In this document: positions 38,117 through 44,650 of the stretch, piece by piece
Numbering within the stretch: the stretch's first letter is position 1
How the letters are laid out: each line of letters opens with the position of its first letter
Assembly (NCBI GenBank): GCA_002382665.1
Contig: DFZA01000009.1
Span: 1 to 64,000, forward strand
Direction of reading: 5' to 3'
DNA: 64,000 nt
Origin: Peptococcaceae bacterium UBA4068
GTDB taxonomy: Bacteria; Bacillota; Dehalobacteriia; UBA4068
Notes under the pieces: model-generated
What the model was told of the DNA's origin: nothing
The model's database searches: none
Seen by the model: the letters and a program-made list of their open reading frames with translations, nothing else
Program-made: the position numbers and the translations under genes

Positions 38117-38707
38117 TTATTTCTTTATGTCAATTCTATTTGTCGCAGCGGTATAACTCACCGTAGCGCCCAACGCTCCGGCTATATCACGCAGCTTAAC
38201 ATAGTTAGTGCCTTGCTGATATACCGCTTCCAGCGTTACCGCTTTACCGTCTACATATACAACCTGCTTTTTAATTTCCAAATCTGTCGCCTCCCTATGT
38301 TCTTTTATCCATTTCAACGGATCAATTTTCGCTGGGTAATCATAGCTTCCCTTGTGTATTTCTAAGTGCAGGTGTAAACCGCTACTGTTACCGGTCGTAC
38401 CCTCTACCCCAAGCTTTGTTGACAGCGTAACAGCTTGTCCCTTCTTGACACTGATCGAGGCAAGGTGAGCGTATAGGCTTATCATGCCGTCAGCGTGTTT
38501 GATACAGACATGATTGCCATAGCTTTTACCGTGTGCGCTAATGCTCTCTACAGTTCCGGCGGCAACAGGATAAACAACGCCGTCACCGCCATAGTTTTTG
38601 CTTTTCAGGTCTAGGCCGGAGTGATAACCGCAACTCCAACTATCACCTTTCACGCCGTAGCGAGTGCCTAAAACATATTTTTTAAATGGGTATTGATATA
38701 TAACCAT
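38117..38707 (-). CDS. Phage endolysin, M23 peptidase with C-terminal CuAO-N-like domain
   Basis: This 196-residue protein has an N-terminal M23/LytM peptidase (about 15-130) with zinc ligands in YHSGLDLK and HLHLE. A C-terminal segment (about 148-196; VYVDGKAVTLEAVYQQGTNY onward) resembles the copper-amine-oxidase N-terminal domain often used as a surface-binding module. It would cleave cell-wall peptide bonds for lysis. There is no signal peptide, so a holin should release it. GTAGGAGG precedes the ATG. It is the last gene of the late operon, after the holin-like genes. Confidence 0.88.
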   Translation of the reverse strand: MVIYQYPFKKYVLGTRYGVKGDSWSCGYHSGLDLKSKNYGGDGVVYPVAAGTVESISAHGKSYGNHVCIKHADGMISLYAHLASISVKKGQAVTLSTKLGVEGTTGNSSGLHLHLEIHKGSYDYPAKIDPLKWIKEHREATDLEIKKQVVYVDGKAVTLEAVYQQGTNYVKLRDIAGALGATVSYTAATNRIDIKK

Positions 38708-38825
38708 AAAACGCCTCCTACCCCTAAAAATGGGGTATAGTTTACTATTACCACCCTTCTAAAAGTGGCTTAGAAGGGCTTATTTTAGCGATTTTGAAAC
38801 AGGCTTCTAGCAGGGGTTTTGTGTT

Positions 38826-39005
38826 TCAAACTCCACTTTTCTTAATCAAGCCCAAAACGCCCGCCTCCGCGCCACAAAACACAAAAAAATACTTAATCAA
38901 GGTGTTTGGCACACTCCGAAAAAGATAAAACGCCACAGTCATGGCGACGGTAAACGCTAATGCGGATATTAATACCGCAATTACAATCTTTTTTGAGAAC
39001 TTCAT
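38826..39005 (-). CDS. Small phage membrane protein
   Basis: This 59-residue protein starts MKFSKKIVIAVLISALAFTV and has a strong membrane helix (about 6-27) and a second, weaker hydrophobic stretch near the C-terminus. TAGGTGATAAT precedes the ATG at 39005; the upstream start adds ten residues without a ribosome site. Its place next to the endolysin suggests a holin, antiholin or spanin-like helper, but no family is recognised. Confidence 0.6.
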   Translation of the reverse strand: MKFSKKIVIAVLISALAFTVAMTVAFYLFRSVPNTLIKYFFVFCGAEAGVLGLIKKSGV

Positions 39006-39019
39006 ATTATCACCTACAT

Positions 39020-39048
39020 AAAAACAGCCCACCTATTGGCAAGCTGTT
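39020..39048 (-). terminator. Intrinsic terminator between holin and endolysin genes
   Basis: On the minus strand AACAGC and GCTGTT pair around a 14-nt loop and are followed by TTTTT-type sequence. It would reduce late readthrough into the 38826-39005 and endolysin genes, or end a separate transcript. Confidence 0.55.
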
Positions 39049-39090
39049 AAAAAATATTTAGAAATAATTTAAAAAACTTTTAAAAAACTA

Positions 39091-39119
39091 TTGACATACT
39101 GTCCCCACTATGCTATAAT
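39091..39119 (+). promoter_or_regulatory. Near-perfect sigma-A promoter of the plus-strand cassette
   Basis: TTGACA (39091-39096) and TATAAT (39114-39119) are both exact consensus with a 17-bp spacer, and a TG precedes the -10 box. It points opposite to the late operon and into three small plus-strand genes. Confidence 0.85.
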
Positions 39120-39145
39120 TAAAACATCGAAAGGGGGTGAACATT

Positions 39146-39250
39146 ATGGCAAACAAAAATGAAAAGCGGCTAACAGCCCTCGTCGCCATCGTCGCGCTGA
39201 TAACCGCCATCATAAACCTGATAGTTTCCATAATACATTTGATCGAATAA
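39146..39250 (+). CDS. Membrane micropeptide (34 aa)
   Basis: The peptide is MANKNEKRLTALVAIVALIT followed by AIINLIVSIIHLIE: a basic head and a single continuous hydrophobic helix. AAAGGGGGTG precedes the ATG by six bases. It is the first gene after the consensus promoter. Such peptides are often type I-like toxins, holin modulators or superinfection-exclusion factors. The function is unknown. Confidence 0.65.
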   Translation: MANKNEKRLTALVAIVALITAIINLIVSIIHLIE

Positions 39251-39314
39251 CCGGAGGGGCGAAAGCCCCTTCCCGGATAATATAAATATACCATAGAAGA
39301 TGGAGGTTTTCAAT

Positions 39315-39398
39315 ATGAAAAATAAAACTTTTTATATCTCTATTGCGGCCTTAGTTATCTCCGTCGTAGCGTTAATCTTAGCAATATACGGAGGGTAA
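39315..39398 (+). CDS. Membrane micropeptide (27 aa)
   Basis: The peptide is MKNKTFYISIAALVISVVAL followed by ILAIYGG, a single transmembrane helix. GATGGAGG lies upstream of the ATG. It is the second gene of the plus-strand cassette, 64 bp after the first micropeptide and four bp before the ribbon-helix-helix gene. It resembles the first in design but not closely in sequence. The function is unknown. Confidence 0.6.
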   Translation: MKNKTFYISIAALVISVVALILAIYGG

Positions 39399-39402
39399 TA
39401 TT

Positions 39403-39579
39403 ATGGGTAAAACATCATGGACAGTAAAAGAACGATACAACAAAAAGGCGTATGATGAGCTTAAATCCCGACTGCCAAAAGGCATGAAAGAGCAATTTAA
39501 GGCCGCTTGCGAAGAAAATAAAGACACTATGAATAGTGTCATCGTTGCAGCAGTTAAAGATTATTTATCATCCCATTAA
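39403..39579 (+). CDS. Arc/CopG-like ribbon-helix-helix protein
   Basis: This 58-residue protein has a short beta-strand-like head followed by YDELKSRLPKGMKEQFKAACE and NKDTMNSVIVAAVKDYL, which fits a ribbon-helix-helix DNA-binding fold. CGGAGGG precedes the ATG. It ends one base before the holin gene, which is convergent, with no terminator between them. It may regulate its own strong promoter or act on lysis genes. Confidence 0.7.
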   Translation: MGKTSWTVKERYNKKAYDELKSRLPKGMKEQFKAACEENKDTMNSVIVAAVKDYLSSH

Positions 39580-39825
39580 TTACTCAGTACCAGCGACAGT
39601 CTTTGCCGCATCTTCTACCGCATCAATGGCCTTCGCCACAGCAGCCGCATCGACTTTCCCCTCAGTAGCAATATAAGTAACTACCGAAACAGCCGCCGTC
39701 ACCGCGCCGGCCACTGTGGTGATTGTGTTCTGGTCAAGACCAAAAGCCATAGCCAAACCGGTAATGACACCGACAACCGCCGTAAGAAATTTGCGCGAAG
39801 TAATTTTTTTAATTACTGTGTTCAT
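39580..39825 (-). CDS. Phage holin (r1t-like)
   Basis: This 81-residue protein starts MNTVIKKITSRKFLTAVVGV and has two hydrophobic helices (about 13-28 and 34-52). An acidic/Ala-rich tail follows (TEGKVDAAAVAKAID), as in r1t-type phage holins. It would permeabilise the membrane to let the endolysin out. It overlaps the next upstream gene by 17 bp and abuts the convergent ribbon-helix-helix gene. Confidence 0.75.
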   Translation of the reverse strand: MNTVIKKITSRKFLTAVVGVITGLAMAFGLDQNTITTVAGAVTAAVSVVTYIATEGKVDAAAVAKAIDAVEDAAKTVAGTE

Positions 39826-40027
39826 ATGTCATGCCCCTTTCGATTATATCTAATCTTGTTTCAGTTATTGCCATGCGCTCGACAAGGTTATTATGCTTGT
39901 CTACTTTTGTTTCAAGTGACTGTAAACGTATATCTACTACTTTATTACTTTGTTTAATACCCGCCAACGAACCAATAATAGTACCTATGCAAGCAAGACC
40001 GCCCACTAATACATTTGTCCAATCCAT
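39809..40027 (-). CDS. XhlA-like membrane/coiled-coil lysis protein
   Basis: This 72-residue protein has an N-terminal membrane helix (about 6-24) and a heptad-like C-terminal half (DIRLQSLETKVDKHNNLVER). This is the pattern of XhlA or similar holin partners, though the usual orientation in XhlA is reversed. It overlaps the holin gene, which implies coupled translation. The role in lysis timing is inferred from position. Confidence 0.6.
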   Translation of the reverse strand: MDWTNVLVGGLACIGTIIGSLAGIKQSNKVVDIRLQSLETKVDKHNNLVERMAITETRLDIIERGMTYEHSN

Positions 40028-40049
40028 AACGCCGCCTCCAGAATTAGAT

Positions 40050-40469
40050 TTAGTTGGGATATGTTTCCCGAATAGTAGTTTTTGCCGCTACTATTAAAGC
40101 CTGTAATTGTGTTGCTTTATCGGTGTTACCTTCGGCAGAATAGGCCGCCCAAAGCTGATTAGCCGCATCAACTGTCATAGTGTTGCTATCCCATGAAATA
40201 ACAGGATCGGTTTCATATGCCTGTTCGCGAAGCTCTGTATTACTTAGCTGATTAGCAAGCTCCCATGCGGTTTTGCTATCTTCATCAAAGGTAATGCCAG
40301 TAAGTATATCGTTTTCGATGGTTAATGTTGCCCACGGAAGATATTGCCTTGCGTTTTCTTCTAATTCTGCTGGCACTTCTATGTATCCATAGGGGGGATC
40401 GGAAATGATAGTTGATTGATTAGCATGTGCGCCGTTTATTTCAGCTTGAATTTTTATATATAACGTCAT
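40050..40469 (-). CDS. Tail-fibre-associated hypothetical protein
   Basis: This 139-residue acidic protein ends with a segment rich in Trp, Ala and Gln (DPVISWDSNTMTVDAANQLW onward). Similar segments occur in proteins next to tail-fibre genes of Bacillota phages, possibly fibre assembly chaperones. It lies between the tail-tip genes and the lysis cassette. No catalytic motif is visible, and the function is not certain. Confidence 0.55.
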   Translation of the reverse strand: MTLYIKIQAEINGAHANQSTIISDPPYGYIEVPAELEENARQYLPWATLTIENDILTGITFDEDSKTAWELANQLSNTELREQAYETDPVISWDSNTMTVDAANQLWAAYSAEGNTDKATQLQALIVAAKTTIRETYPN

Positions 40470-40480
40470 GTGCCGCCTCC

Positions 40481-40978
40481 TTAGTTAACAAAGGCTATGT
40501 AATTATAAGTAGCCCCCGACAAGTTTAACTGTTGCGAATCATTGTAAGTATTATACCAACTAACAGTTTTATTGTAATTACTCCATGAAATCACTTGTAC
40601 GCGAGCCCCCGGAGTTGTAGTGCTCCTATATATAACCATAGAGCTGCTTGACTCCTGCCCGATAAACATAATGTAATTTGAACTATTAACTAAATCAGGG
40701 GCATAAATTATAACCAATTTGGGAGCCCTTGTGAAAGTTAAGCTGTTTGGATTTTCCGAACCAAATGCCCCCGTGCCAGTGTAATTGCCTTGCTCCACGT
40801 CTAATGCAGCAGCTAGCGCGTCTTCTATTGGCTGTAAATATGCCTTATTAACATTTGTCCCGGCGGCGGTCACCGTGCCAAAATCAGTCTCTATAGTATG
40901 AGAAACGCCATCAATTTTAAATCTATTTGGATATTCAACGCTTTGATCTGTTACTGTTCTTGCTGTAAATACTGTCAT
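40481..40978 (-). CDS. Phage tail-tip/appendage hypothetical protein
   Basis: This 165-residue, Ser/Thr/Asn/Tyr-rich, beta-type protein (FTARTVTDQSVEYPNRFKID head, WSNYNKTVSWYNTYNDSQQL near the end) suits a receptor-binding or fibre-tip role. It shares one base with the stop/start of the next upstream gene (TAATG), so translation is coupled. No known domain is recognised. Confidence 0.6.
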   Translation of the reverse strand: MTVFTARTVTDQSVEYPNRFKIDGVSHTIETDFGTVTAAGTNVNKAYLQPIEDALAAALDVEQGNYTGTGAFGSENPNSLTFTRAPKLVIIYAPDLVNSSNYIMFIGQESSSSMVIYRSTTTPGARVQVISWSNYNKTVSWYNTYNDSQQLNLSGATYNYIAFVN

Positions 40979-41607
40979 TATACAACCCTCCTCGGTAAAA
41001 TATTGCTCTGCCCTGCGGCGAATGTGCCAGACGGTTTAAAGCTGATTCGTATCCTCGGTGCCATTTCATAAATGAGTTTGGCGTTAAGCTCCCAGCGGTT
41101 AAAATCTTCATAATCAGGATTGGTGCCGCCAGCTGCCCAAGTTTTACTCGCTCCCCACTCAGTGGGTAAAGGAATACCGCAGGTTTCTATTCCTGCGGTA
41201 TTGCCATCCAATCCGTTAATTGTTGCTATTCGTGGCCTGTCGCCATCTGCAAAATCATCTATGTCTGTATGTTCAGGGAAATAATACAACCCCGGCAGAG
41301 TGTCCCTTGCGACAAACTCTATGTTTGATTTTTGCCTATTAAAATCGGCAGCCGTTTCAAAATCTGCTGCCGTCCAATCTGTTTTCGCCGGTGTAAATCC
41401 ATAATACAAAGTTGTTTCATAGACTTCTTCAAGGCCGGAAGATGAGTAAGCCTCTATATATATGTGATAACTATTATCTTCCGTTGTCGGTACAACAGCT
41501 TGCCATATGCCATCACCTTGCAAAGTAAAGGTTGTTTCAACCTCATTAACCTTACCGTAAACATATATTATTGAAGTGCCTAGCCATATATTAAGAGTTT
41601 CCGTCAT
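40978..41607 (-). CDS. Phage tail appendage protein
   Basis: This 209-residue protein has an Ig-like N-terminal part (about 1-75, IIYVYGKVNEVETTFTLQGD) and a C-terminal part with conserved-looking aromatic and acidic residues (FNRQKSNIEFVARDTLPGLY). Position in the operon after the tail and adhesin genes suggests a baseplate or fibre component. No enzyme motif is visible. An ATG with GGTGATAAT upstream starts it. Confidence 0.55.
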   Translation of the reverse strand: MTETLNIWLGTSIIYVYGKVNEVETTFTLQGDGIWQAVVPTTEDNSYHIYIEAYSSSGLEEVYETTLYYGFTPAKTDWTAADFETAADFNRQKSNIEFVARDTLPGLYYFPEHTDIDDFADGDRPRIATINGLDGNTAGIETCGIPLPTEWGASKTWAAGGTNPDYEDFNRWELNAKLIYEMAPRIRISFKPSGTFAAGQSNILPRRVV

Positions 41608-41611
41608 ATTA

Positions 41612-42535
41612 TCACCCCGTCACTGTTACTGATACCGTTAGCGTCGCGCCAGTATCAGCAGGATTAGGCGTTATTGATACAGAGGATATAAGCGGTATGG
41701 AAGTGTCAAGCGTACCTATTAAGGTTATCTCTGTATATTTACCAGCCGCATCTGTTGTTTTCACCACAATGGTATTACTGCCGTTTGCCAACGTGAGCGC
41801 CTTTGTAAAGTTTCCTGAACCGTCTACCGTTATCGTTCCTTGATCGACTGTATTAAGCTTGATTGTTACCGTAACAGGCGAGCTTGTACTGTCATTGGTT
41901 GACCCTTGCACTGTCAATGAAGCGTTATTAGTAATAAAGTTATCAGCTGGATTAGTAACATTTAGCGTCGGCGGTACAGTATCTATTGTATATGTGCGGC
42001 TTGCCTGCGTCGCAGCGTTGCCGTCATAGTCACTGACATTTATTGTAATAGTATGAGAGCCATCTGCTAATGCACTAGGCGGCGTATATGTGCAATCATA
42101 GCCGTTGGTTACAGAATTACACGACATGCCAGAGCCGCCGGACCCTATCGCTGTGCCACCGTCAACTTTGAGACTTAAGGTTGTTAAATTAATACCAGAG
42201 CCGCCGCTTTCGTCACGAAGTTGGAATATAATAGCTTGCTGGCTGTTGGTGACATAAGCACCAGCACTCGGAGAAGTAATGTTGATCGTCGGCACAACGG
42301 TTTCCTTGACTGCTAATTTTAAGCTGTTTCCCATCGTCGCGTCAGTAGTATCTACTGTTGTGGTAGTGCCAGCCGTATTTGTAGCCTTGATTTGCATTGC
42401 ATAAACATGATCAGTCAAGTTATATGATGTCGTTCCCGGGGCGGTCAATGTTCCTTCGTATTTACCTGTTCCGCCGTTATATGTTAATGTGTACCATGAG
42501 CCGTTAAGATAGGCTTGTACTGTTGAAATAGTCAC
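41612..42535 (-). CDS. Ig-domain phage adhesin / tail fibre
   Basis: This 307-residue protein is made of about three bacterial Ig-like repeats: 90-185 (VPTINITSPSAGAYVTNSQQ onward), 186-275 (PPTLNVTNPADNFITNNASL onward) and the C-terminal PLISSVSITPNPADTG. Such modules bind surface polysaccharides on host cells. The start is GTG at 42535, overlapping the previous stop (GTGA). It is a virion appendage protein in the tail region. Confidence 0.7.
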   Translation of the reverse strand: MTISTVQAYLNGSWYTLTYNGGTGKYEGTLTAPGTTSYNLTDHVYAMQIKATNTAGTTTTVDTTDATMGNSLKLAVKETVVPTINITSPSAGAYVTNSQQAIIFQLRDESGGSGINLTTLSLKVDGGTAIGSGGSGMSCNSVTNGYDCTYTPPSALADGSHTITINVSDYDGNAATQASRTYTIDTVPPTLNVTNPADNFITNNASLTVQGSTNDSTSSPVTVTIKLNTVDQGTITVDGSGNFTKALTLANGSNTIVVKTTDAAGKYTEITLIGTLDTSIPLISSVSITPNPADTGATLTVSVTVTG

Positions 42536-42723
42536 GAAGCCACCTCCTTTGTGGTCTTAAGATTAACCGATTGACCAGCAACAAACGTACCCGTTATTTT
42601 ACTGATTGCATACATGACTACTTCCGCATCTATTACATCAACGGAGATTGTAAACGATGTATTAATATTAACGGGATTAGCCGATAGACTAACCCCGTTA
42701 ATAGCAGGCCTATAAATTGTCAC
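42532..42723 (-). CDS. Small tail-region protein
   Basis: This 63-residue beta-type protein (GVSLSANPVNINTSFTISVD) looks like a single Ig-like strand unit. I start it at the GTG at 42723, which shares a base with the preceding stop (TAGTG) and has GGGGGTGG upstream. It overlaps the next gene by four bases. It is probably an accessory of the Ig-type adhesin. Confidence 0.5.
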   Translation of the reverse strand: MTIYRPAINGVSLSANPVNINTSFTISVDVIDAEVVMYAISKITGTFVAGQSVNLKTTKEVAS

Positions 42724-44279
42724 TAAGCCCACCCCCTTGCATCACACTTTAATGTGCCGTCATAAGCAAATTCTTGTCTTATTATTACTGCGTCACGATT
42801 AACATTATAGGCATCATATATTGTCGCAATATCGCATAATTCCCGAGCCGGATTTCCTCTTTCTGCGGTTATGTCATAATTAACACGCCCCTGCTTCATT
42901 GCCAATAGCCATGCAGCAACAGCAGCGCCATTGTCAGCATAGACAAGCGGGTTTTCTACTTCCCATCTATTTACCGCCTCTCCACTGGCTACATTTGACG
43001 CCGTATATGTGCTTTCAAATTCTTCAAAATCATTATCTACTGTCAATAAAACGGTATTACAACTAGATTCTTCGGGTGCGGAAACTTTCGGCACGGAGGA
43101 CATGTTGTCAAAATCAAGAGTATCAACCGGCGTACCAACTGCAAATTCGATAAATTCAAGTTCACCATTGCGATTAAAAAAGCAAGTTGACATTCCAGCT
43201 TGAGCAATTAAACGGAGCGCCTCACGGTGTTTTGTTTTCTTCGAAATACCTTTATTTATTATGCGTGCGCCAATCGCGGCGGGGATTACGGTTGTAATAC
43301 TCAATCCGCTATCGGCTATTACTGCCGCCACCGCTGCCGCTACTGTCCATGTTCCTACGCTCCCGCCGTTATAAACCGTATTGTCAAGTCTGTAAAAACG
43401 GTCATTAAAAGTGATCTTTGCCGTCATAGAATCATCTTCGGCCTCTACTTTTGTATAATAAACACGCCCCATATTAACATCTTCGATGCTGTTTTTTGTA
43501 CTGCCAATACCTAACTCAGCGTCAATATGATGACCGTTTTGCAAATATTTATATAAGCTATTGGGACTAATAATATTGTAAACATGATCGGAATTGTCTA
43601 CCGTCAGCGTTAATTCGTTGCTTGGCAAATTTTCAGCAGCCGGAGATATTTCATAGATGATATTAACCTCTTTGGTATTATCATCGTCATAATACTTAAC
43701 AATACCGAATACCACTTCCGTTATGCGTACAGTTTGATAAGCTTCTTGCGTTTCGGTGAAACTCAATACTACTTTGCGGTAATTTGTTACCGGCAATTCA
43801 ACTACCTGCTTAACTGATGTTACGGTAACAGTTGCAGTATCAATAAGAATATCGCTTGAATCATAAACCGATACCGTCATGCTTGGTGGGTATTGGTCGG
43901 TTTTATCATCGAATAATACAGTAAAGCCAATAGATGAATGATTTGCCGTAAAGGTGAAAGTTAGCGTTTGCGCTGTCGCAAAGCTGCCATCGGCGCCGCT
44001 AAAATCAGACCACCATCCTGTTTGCACCGTTGATATATCATCTGGCAGAATCGCGCATGAACCATCGGCAGGCCAGCCGCCAGTTTCAAAGGTTGCCCAT
44101 TTTGCCGTTGCTGTCTCTGTTCCGTCATATGTTTGCGCTATTTGTGATATATCGGATTCGGCGCTTGCCGTTGCCGTAGTATCGCTTGAAGCGGTCAGAT
44201 CAATAACCCTGAAAGATGCGCGAAATTCACTCCAACGGGCATCAGGGTAGGCGTTATAGGTTTCTGATACAGTTTGCAT
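42723..44279 (-). CDS. Distal tail / baseplate hub protein
   Basis: This 518-residue protein contains a beta-rich N-terminal region and a C-terminal hub-like part (about 230-515) with VNIIYEISPAAENLPSNELTLTVD and GISKKTKHREALRLIAQAG. This suggests a tail-tip hub that follows the tape measure and distal tail genes. The ATG at 44279 has GCAGGAGG upstream and shares a base with the preceding stop (TGATG); an upstream start would overlap by 46 bp. No peptidoglycan hydrolase motif is seen. Confidence 0.65.
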   Translation of the reverse strand: MQTVSETYNAYPDARWSEFRASFRVIDLTASSDTTATASAESDISQIAQTYDGTETATAKWATFETGGWPADGSCAILPDDISTVQTGWWSDFSGADGSFATAQTLTFTFTANHSSIGFTVLFDDKTDQYPPSMTVSVYDSSDILIDTATVTVTSVKQVVELPVTNYRKVVLSFTETQEAYQTVRITEVVFGIVKYYDDDNTKEVNIIYEISPAAENLPSNELTLTVDNSDHVYNIISPNSLYKYLQNGHHIDAELGIGSTKNSIEDVNMGRVYYTKVEAEDDSMTAKITFNDRFYRLDNTVYNGGSVGTWTVAAAVAAVIADSGLSITTVIPAAIGARIINKGISKKTKHREALRLIAQAGMSTCFFNRNGELEFIEFAVGTPVDTLDFDNMSSVPKVSAPEESSCNTVLLTVDNDFEEFESTYTASNVASGEAVNRWEVENPLVYADNGAAVAAWLLAMKQGRVNYDITAERGNPARELCDIATIYDAYNVNRDAVIIRQEFAYDGTLKCDARGWA

Positions 44280-44650
44280 CAGACCACCTCCTGCGCCGTC
44301 ATAGTCAGAGACACATCGTGCCACATCGGAACAGAATTAACAAACTTAAATACTTTAGGTTGCGGCATTGAAATACTCATTTTAATGCTTTTATCTGTGC
44401 CGTCAGGATCAGGATAACCAACGGTAAACCAACCGCCAGCCCTAAGCATTGTTTGCAGCGCGGTTATTGTTGCAACAGGTACATAATCCCATTTGGCGGT
44501 AACAACAGCGCGGAAGCCTATCATCTCTTTTACCGTTTTGCCGCTTGCCATTGTAATCACTTTTGATACTTCACTGTCGGATGAAGTTATATCCTTAGTG
44601 CGTGGCATGGTTATGGTAGTTACTCCGTTAGATATTGTTATCTTATCCAA
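44279..44650 (-). CDS. Distal tail protein (small)
   Basis: This ~123-residue protein (LDKITISNGVTTITMPRTKD start) resembles small tail-tube-adjacent or distal tail proteins of siphoviruses. The best start is a TTG at 44650 with GGGGTGAGG just upstream, overlapping the tape-measure stop by eight bases. The longer frame to 44674 is possible but has a poorer site. It sits between the tape measure and the hub gene. Confidence 0.6.
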   Translation of the reverse strand: MDKITISNGVTTITMPRTKDITSSDSEVSKVITMASGKTVKEMIGFRAVVTAKWDYVPVATITALQTMLRAGGWFTVGYPDPDGTDKSIKMSISMPQPKVFKFVNSVPMWHDVSLTMTAQEVV

